Origin: Sabellastarte sp. h YS-2021
Taxonomy: Eukaryota > Annelida > Polychaeta > Sabellida > Sabellidae
Direction: 5' to 3'
DNA: 64,000 nt
Assembly (NCBI GenBank): GCA_964017235.1
Contig: OZ024935.1
Coordinates: 34,327,596-34,391,595 of the forward strand
How positions within the stretch are numbered: position 1 is the first letter of the stretch; every line of letters begins with the position of its first letter. Of this stretch, positions 58,015 through 64,000 are shown one piece after another. The notes beneath the pieces are model-generated. The model saw nothing but the letters and a program-made list of their open reading frames with translations, was not told where the DNA came from and did no database searches. The position numbers were made by a program, and so were the translations under genes.

Positions 58015-58809
58015 CAGTAGAACCTCGCTTATCCGGCCTTCTATTATCCGAACCGAAATGATGTCTCCCTACATATAATGCACGGTCAAGCGTGAGCGAT
58101 AATACAAGATTTTACACAGACTCGTAAACGATGAATTGTAGTGCTTTGTAAAACATACCATTCACAGAGACGCCTAACTTCTTTCATCTTTATCACCATT
58201 GTTACAATTGGGGAGGGATTAATTCAATTACACAACCCCGCTACACAACTTCTTTGATAATGCGCCAATCAATGAAAGTGTGTTCGATTGCGTTTCGCAA
58301 ATTTATAATCTCCCGGAGCAGGTTCACAGACTGACAACGTTTAGAAAAGAAAAGACGTCAACAATGCATTACCAATCAAACATGCATGTCACTGAAGGCC
58401 TGTTCGCTTGGGGTTTTACAATAAATAATCTCCCGGAGTTTTTCAATTGGCAAAATGCGGGACGATGTTAATCTAAAATTAAAATGCTAACAATGCAAGT
58501 ACCAACCGAACACAACCAGCTCAAGTCCGCGTAATATTTTAAATAAAAATAATAATAATATCCATGGATATGGAGCAAATAAACGACAATTGAAGGGTCA
58601 CTTATATTATATAACACAAATATATTAAATTATTTTATTAACGAACACCAACGTCTATGTATATTGCATAAAAACAACAATTCTTCAATTATCGCCCACT
58701 GGGTAACCCATAGACCGTGAATTTCGGTTTCCTTCATCAATCCGAACCCCTCGATTATCCGGCCGGATTATATGTCTTCCATGGGGTTCGGATAATTGAG
58801 GTTCTACTG
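58015..58809. mobile_element. pogo/Tigger-type MITE
   Basis: Termini CAGTAGAACCTCGCTTATCC and, inverted, CAGTAGAACCTCAATTATCC, flanked by TA on both sides. This terminus is characteristic of pogo/Tigger elements of the Tc1/mariner superfamily. Inside is a second AATTTCGGTTTCCTTC segment and a 63-codon frame (58280-58471) with no clear transposase motif. At 795 bp it is non-autonomous. Confidence 0.9.
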
Positions 58810-59446
58810 TATTAGAATTCATTAAGAATTTTACTTTTATAACTTCCCATTCTAATAGATGGAATTTCATCAAGTGAGCCACAGATTTTGCTCCAACACC
58901 ACACATAAGCATTCATTGAATGTATTACTACTTTTATTGCATTAATACATCCTATCCAATGGACAATTGCTAATCGGGTCAGCGCAGACCGGCCAGCCAA
59001 ATGCCAGAAAAAGACGTCCTGTGTTTCCACCGGCTGGAGGGTCCCAGTACTGTGCACTCCCCAGATGGTGCCTCGTACTTTCTTCCTGTCTAGACAACCT
59101 GACATCATAGCATCTTTTTCGTTTGGCGCGTGTACTGTGCAGACTTGTTTTCAACCATCTCCAGATTTTTTAAGTTAAAGTGTGGATTATGACGGAATTT
59201 CAACCTTATTTACAAATACTTTAGTATAGAAGTGTTATCTACATATCAAGCACGGATATACATTAAGAAATCTGCTGGAAACGCTCCCTAGTTGACTCAA
59301 TTTAGTTTTAATGATAGCGCAGTAATCGACGAGAATTATGAAGGCAGCCATTTTGCTAGTTTCTTCCCATTCAACAATTGTGTTGTTAGGGGCATATTGA
59401 CAATATTAAGAAAAATAATGGATATTACTACTTACAAGGTATTTTT

Positions 59447-61571
59447 ATCTCCCGCCGGCCGATAGGCCCGGTACGGGAGATTATAAAATGCCCTGTGTCC
59501 GTGCGTGCGTGCGTCCGTTCGTCACGTCTTTACAAAAGCCTTTCTATCTCTTAAAATATTATAGCTAGAGCTTCCAAATTTGCAGGATAAATTCATCATT
59601 AAAAAAACTTGCCTGGGAATCTTTTTCGGCTGATTCGGAAAAAACAAGATGGCCGCCACGGGTGTTAACAAGATGGCTGCCATGGTTTTTTTTCAGGTGT
59701 TCTGCCATGGGTTTTTTTTTCGTTGATTTAGATGGCTGCCATAAGTGTGTACTTGCACTTTTATACAGCCTAAAAATAGCCTGCTTGGTATTTATCAGAC
59801 CTAGTTCCATAGCTAAGTGAGTAATAGCAATGGTGGCTACTTTCAGTAAAGTGCTTATAACTCCAAAACGACTGCATTTAGAGCATTTCTGTAAAATATG
59901 TTGTTCAGCTACTTTCTCCATGCCTACAAGATGGTACCATTTTTAAGGGTCTATCTTGATAGCTAAGTGAGTAATAGCTATTTTCTGTTTTTAACAATGA
60001 CCAAAATGAGTAAGTTGCTTTTATCTTTGTAACTGTTACAATATTGGTCTCAAATATGTTGTTGAACAACTCCTTCATGTACTATATCATGGTGAGGTTT
60101 CCAAGGTGTAGCACCATAGCTAGCTGAGTAATAGCTACACTAAGTTTAACATTTGACCATTCAGCAAGTCACTTGTAACTCGAAAACTATTGAATATAGA
60201 GGATTTTTGTCAAATATGTTGTTTATCTACTTTTTGATGTACTGTGTTGTGGTGAATTTTCAGAGCTGTAAGTCCATAGCTAACTGAGTAATAGCTACTT
60301 TTAAATTTCTTAATTTCAACATTGAATAAATCACTTATACCTCCAAAACTATTGAATTTAGGGAATTATTGTCAAATATGTTAATCGGTTACTTTTTAAT
60401 GTTCTGTGTCATGGAAAAGTTTCAGAGCTGTATTTCCATAGCTAACTGAGTAATGGCTACTTTGAATTTCAACAATGAGTAAATCACTTACAACTCCAAA
60501 ACTATTAAATTTAGAGAATTATTGTCAAATATGTTGTTCACTTACTATTTGATGTACTGTGTCATGGGAAATTTTCACAGCTGTATCTCCATAGCTACCT
60601 GAGTAATAGCTACTTTGATGGTTTCCATTGCGTAAATCACCTTTAACAGCAAAACTGTTGAATTTAGAGGATTTTTTTCAAATTTGTTCTTCACCTACTT
60701 TTTGATGTACTGTGAAATGGCAAATTTTGAGAGCTGTAGGTCCATAGCTAACCGAGTAATAGCTACTTTAATGGTTCTCCATTGAGTAAATCACTTATAG
60801 CAGCAAAACTGTTGAATTTAAAGGATTTTTTCTCAGATATGTTGTTTAGCTACTTTTTTATGTACTGTGTAATGGCAAATTTTGAGACCTGTAAGTCCAT
60901 AACTAACTGAGTAATAGCTACTTTGATGGTTCTCCATTGAGTAAATCACTTATAACAGCAAAACTATTAAATTTACAGGATTTTTGTCAAATATGTTGTT
61001 CATGTGCTTTTTAATGTTCTGTGTCATGGCAAAGTTTCAGAGCTGTAGGTCCATAGCTAACTGAGTAATAGCTACTTTCATGGTTTTCCATTTGGTAAAT
61101 CGCTTATCACAGCAAAACTGTTGAATTTAAAGGATTTTTGTCAAATATGTTGTTCACCTACTTTTTGATGTATTGTGTAATGGCAAATTTTTAGACCTGT
61201 AGGTCCATAGCTAACTGAGTAATAGCTACTTTGATTTTTGCGGAAAATGAAAAAGTGTTAATGTCTCGAAAACTGTAAGAGATAGGGCGATTACCGCAGG
61301 GTAGTACATGAGTATACTATGCAAAAGGGAAAAAAATTCAATTTTCGCCACTTTTGGCGGCTATCTTGGATTTTTAGCAGAAAATAAACATTGAAAATAT
61401 CTTCGAAATGGTAACAGATAGAGCAATTTCAAGCAAATTTTTGACCCACAGGGTAGTAAAACAGTATTCTGTACCTAGGGGAAAAATGTCATCTTGGATT
61501 TTAGCGGAAAATGAAAAATTGTGAATATCTCGGAAAAGGTATTTCCTCCCCTTTAATGCTCGGCGGGAGAT
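59447..61571 (+). mobile_element. Hairpin-capped tandem-repeat element, family 4
   Basis: Left cap ATCTCCCGCCGGCC...GGTACGGGAGAT forms a hairpin (59447-59481). The right end GGCGGGAGAT (61562-61571) is the inverse of the left terminus, giving a short TIR. After a leader with AACAAGATGGCCGCCACGGG come about nine 153-162 bp monomers, then a trailing segment with ATATCTCGGAAAAGG. GTGCGTGCGTGCGTCC sits just inside the left cap. No protein is coded. Confidence 0.88.
59800..61240 (+). repeat. 155-bp tandem array, about nine copies
   Basis: GTAATAGCTACTTT recurs at about 59971, 60128, 60288, 60450, 60603, 60756, 60911, 61064 and 61219. Each monomer has CACTTATAACTCCAAAACTA, CAAATATGTTGTTCACCTAC and GAGCTGTAGGTCCATAGCTA. 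This is the internal array of family 4. Confidence 0.95.
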
Positions 61572-61714
61572 ACACACCGCGGCAGTGTTCTTGTTATCCA
61601 TGTTTTTGATTTGAATGTACCTTCTGTAACCATCCAGCTACAATCACGAAAGAAACGTTAGTCTTTTCTAGTATTTATAACTATAAATAGAAGGAATTCC
61701 CCAAAAGAGGTTCA

Positions 61715-62170
61715 TTCTCTGCTGTAAGGCATCAGTCACACCAGCCAACTCGTGTATTTAGTGTTTTTTCATCAGAAGCAAGAGATGCATTCTTCAGATT
61801 TCTTCAGAGCGCACTGGTACCGACTTCTCTGCTGTATAGCTACTGTACCTATAGCATCAGTCACACCAGCCAGCTCGAGTATTTAGTGTTTTTCAACAGA
61901 AGCAAGAGATGCATTCTTCAGAGCGCATTGGTACCGACTTCTCTGCTGTATAGTATCAGTCATGCCAGGCAGCTCGAGTATTTAGTGTTTTTTGAACAGA
62001 AGCAAGAGATGCTTTCTTCAGATTTCTTCAGAGCGCACTGGTCCAGACATCTTTGCTGTAAAGCATTAGTCGACCGGCAAGCTCCAATTCAGCCAACCTC
62101 ACAATAGATATTCACCTTCAGAGCGCACTGGTACAGGCTTCTCTGCTTTAAAGCATCAGCCAACCGGCCA
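61715..62170. repeat. Tandem repeat, about 105-150 bp unit
   Basis: CTCTGCTGTAWAGYATCAGT, GCCAGCTCGAGTATTTAGTG, GAAGCAAGAGATGC and TTCAGAGCGCACTGGT recur in the same order three to four times, the last copy truncated. Confidence 0.85.
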
Positions 62171-62569
62171 GCTAGAAAGAACACGACCTCTGATGTCATC
62201 TCCATGAAGCTGGTCACGTGATTTACTGAACAGATCACGAAGCTGATCACGTGATTCAACTACCAGGAAAGTTGGAAGTACGTTTTTCAGAACTCAAGTC
62301 TACTGTGATTCCAGTCTCTGCCTTATACACCCGGTCTTGTTATCGGTAGTGGGGTTTTGTGGACAGTCTGAATACTGTAAGTTGCCGGTTAAGTATCACA
62401 CAAGAATGCGACCACTGACGTCATCTTCGCCAGCTGATCACGTGCCACACTGACCTGCTATTCCTTTCTAAAAATAGCTCACAAGGGCTTCCCCAGCAAC
62501 TGTCAAATCTTCACAAGACGTGCACTTAAAACTTGCTTTAAGCTGGATTCAACACAAAGATATTTGTTA

Positions 62570-63480
62570 AATTGTTTCAACAACTGGTTACAGAGCATAC
62601 CGACCGGCTACACAGCCTTGTACAGTGTACCCCACCAACCGGTTACAGAGTCTACTGACCGCCTGCCGGCTTCACAGCCCTTAATGTACAGTGCTTCAAT
62701 CAACTGGTTACAGAGTTTCCCTACCTAGTTCCATTCAGCCTGCAGTAAGCTGAGTTTTTCAACACAATATAGTTGTTAAATTGCTTCAGCAACTGGTTAC
62801 AGAGTGTACCGACCGGATACCGGTTTCACAGCCGTGTATAGCTTACCCAACCCAACCGGTTACAGAGCCCTCTGACCTAGTCCATTCAACTATGTATTGA
62901 TTCTGGGCAGGCAGACAGCAAACATCTACAACATATGGTTTCAACCGACCGGTTACAGAGTCTACCGACCGGTCGCACAGTCTACACTGAATAGTTTGCT
63001 TCACATTAGCCAGTTACAGAGCCTTCCTGCCTATTACCAACCAGCACCAAGAATCAACCAACCCACAGGTCTTGGTGTTCCAGCTGACCACTCTTCATCA
63101 GCAGCCTATTTACCGGCCTAAGACTGATGACAGGCCTAATGAGGTGTAGTCCCTCACAGGAAGTTTTTCCTACACAGAAACTGCTTCAACCGGTTACAGG
63201 GTTCACCAACCGGTTACCGGCTATACAGTTTTCACCGAGCAGTTTTGCTTCACACCAGCTGGTTACAGAGACTACTGACTTTCTATCATGTGCAATTACT
63301 GTCTTGCCCCTTTTTCAGTACTGGTTACAGAGGACCGGAACCGACCAGCAGACCCACCTGGGGATCACCTAGTTAGTAGACCAGTAACTAAATTCAGTGG
63401 TCAGCCTAGCCTACCAGTTTTACTGGTTACAGAGTATCACAGATTTACTGTGGCCAAAAATTGCTGATTACAGAGAAAAC
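62570..63480. repeat. Irregular minisatellite, AACYGGTTACAGAG core
   Basis: About twelve copies of YGGTTACAGAG at irregular 45-180 bp steps (for example near 62583, 62637, 62703, 62791, 62856, 62947, 63190, 63323, 63424), often followed by CTACCGACCGG. Several cores are AACCGGTT or AACTGGTT. The frames at 62897 and 63127 read through this tract and are not supported as genes. Confidence 0.8.
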
Positions 63481-63622
63481 AAATGGGTCTTTTGAACAGC
63501 AAGAGAAAAGGTGGTCCATACTCAAACAAGCCTTCATCGTGTCCGGTCAGGGGTCAGCCATCATACAAATGACATGGTGTACATGCTCCACCTTACAGGC
63601 GGCTGGCCTGGGGCCAAGAGTC

Positions 63623-63630
63623 TATAAAAG
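63623..63630 (+). promoter_or_regulatory. TATA box candidate
   Basis: TATAAAAG within GAGTCTATAAAAGGTGAAG, about 110 bp upstream of the open frame at 63737 and just after the minisatellite. Position and context fit a TATA promoter, but the start site is not proven. Confidence 0.5.
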
Positions 63631-63736
63631 GTGAAGAGTTGTGTCAGCCGCACCGGACTGGACCACAGTGATAACAGATAGACTGTAAACTGTTTTCATT
63701 GTCACCAGGCTGGACCAGTGTCCGGAGGGACAGAAA

Positions 63737-64000
63737 ATGTTTGTCAGACTACCAAATGTCCCAAATGTGGCACACAATGTGCTTGTAGGGTCCAGACTAA
63801 ATCCCTTTTGGGAACTTAGGAAGCCTTGGGGCTGGACCCTAGGTAGTACAAATGTTGAAGGAGGGCTACACTCCCCCCTTCCAGTCAAGACCAAGCTTGA
63901 CAAGGTCACCAAAATTATCAACTGCTATGTACATCATCACAGGAACCTATATTGGTTAGAGGCATTACATCAGCTTGAGATGCAGTTGAGCCAGTTCAAA
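63737..64000 (+). CDS. Unidentified open frame running off the window
   Basis: An ATG-started frame of 88 codons with no stop up to the last base. It begins MFVRLPNVPN and includes PFWELRKPWGWT and YVHHHRNLYWLEALHQLE; the end is helix-like and amphipathic. It lies downstream of a TATA box. I do not recognise the family. Another frame across 63690-63780 has a Cys-rich CFHCHQ...CPKCG run that could instead be a zinc-binding segment. It may be a real exon, part of a mobile element, or chance. Confidence 0.35.
   Translation, partial: MFVRLPNVPNVAHNVLVGSRLNPFWELRKPWGWTLGSTNVEGGLHSPLPVKTKLDKVTKIINCYVHHHRNLYWLEALHQLEMQLSQFK

Noticed and set aside
58280..58471. 63-codon frame inside the pogo MITE as a transposase remnant
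   Set aside because: No CENP-B/HTH or DDE motif could be seen, so it is not claimed.

Overview
This is eukaryotic DNA. It is AT-rich, has split coding exons with GT-AG introns, and carries metazoan-type transposable elements (LINEs with APE endonuclease, a DIRS-like tyrosine-recombinase retrotransposon, hAT and pogo/Tigger DNA transposons, tRNA-derived SINEs, many foldback elements). Large arrays of 133-169 bp monomers inside transposon-like units suggest a marine invertebrate, most likely a mollusc such as a bivalve. That assignment is inference; no single sequence here fixes the species.

Only one host gene is well supported. Exon 1 (27656-27850, + strand) and a second exon (55832-55953) together encode the N-terminal part of a class I/II PLP-dependent aminotransferase with a likely mitochondrial presequence. 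They join in phase across an apparent 28-kb intron. The rest of the gene should lie to the right of the window. A TATA box at 63623 and an open reading frame running off the right edge (63737-64000) mark a second possible, unidentified transcription unit.

Layout. 1-4.6 kb: AT-rich sequence with a minus-strand LINE scrap. 4.6-8.2 kb: half of a CCCAGCAGG-type element, an array of about 140-bp repeats, and a TIR element. 8.2-14.6 kb: DIRS-like retrotransposon (gag, RT-RNase H, tyrosine recombinase), with few breaks, sitting between inverted CCCAGCAGGCAC termini. 14.6-17 kb: a 5S-rRNA-derived fragment and the other half of a CCCAGCAGG element. 17-26.7 kb: two decayed plus-strand LINEs; the second is cut by a TA-flanked 1388-bp DNA transposon that itself holds a SINE. 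27.4-27.85 kb: aminotransferase promoter and exon 1. 27.9-55.8 kb (the putative intron): foldback elements, a hAT MITE, an apparently intact autonomous hAT nested inside another hAT-type element, several tandem-repeat elements including a 168/133-bp satellite block (42.2-46.5 kb), two adjacent sister MITEs, a possible solo-LTR-like unit and a minus-strand CR1/L2-type LINE. 56-64 kb: exon 2 lies just before this, followed by more repeat elements, a pogo/Tigger MITE, a 155-bp array and a minisatellite rich in AACYGGTT.

The most unusual feature is a set of at least six elements with one plan: a body of 120-169 bp tandem monomers carrying a TATATCTC-like phrase, in several cases capped by a GC-rich hairpin and short TIRs. 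They differ in sequence but share modules, and one has captured a younger 133-bp array with a higher-order (3 x 133 bp) duplication.
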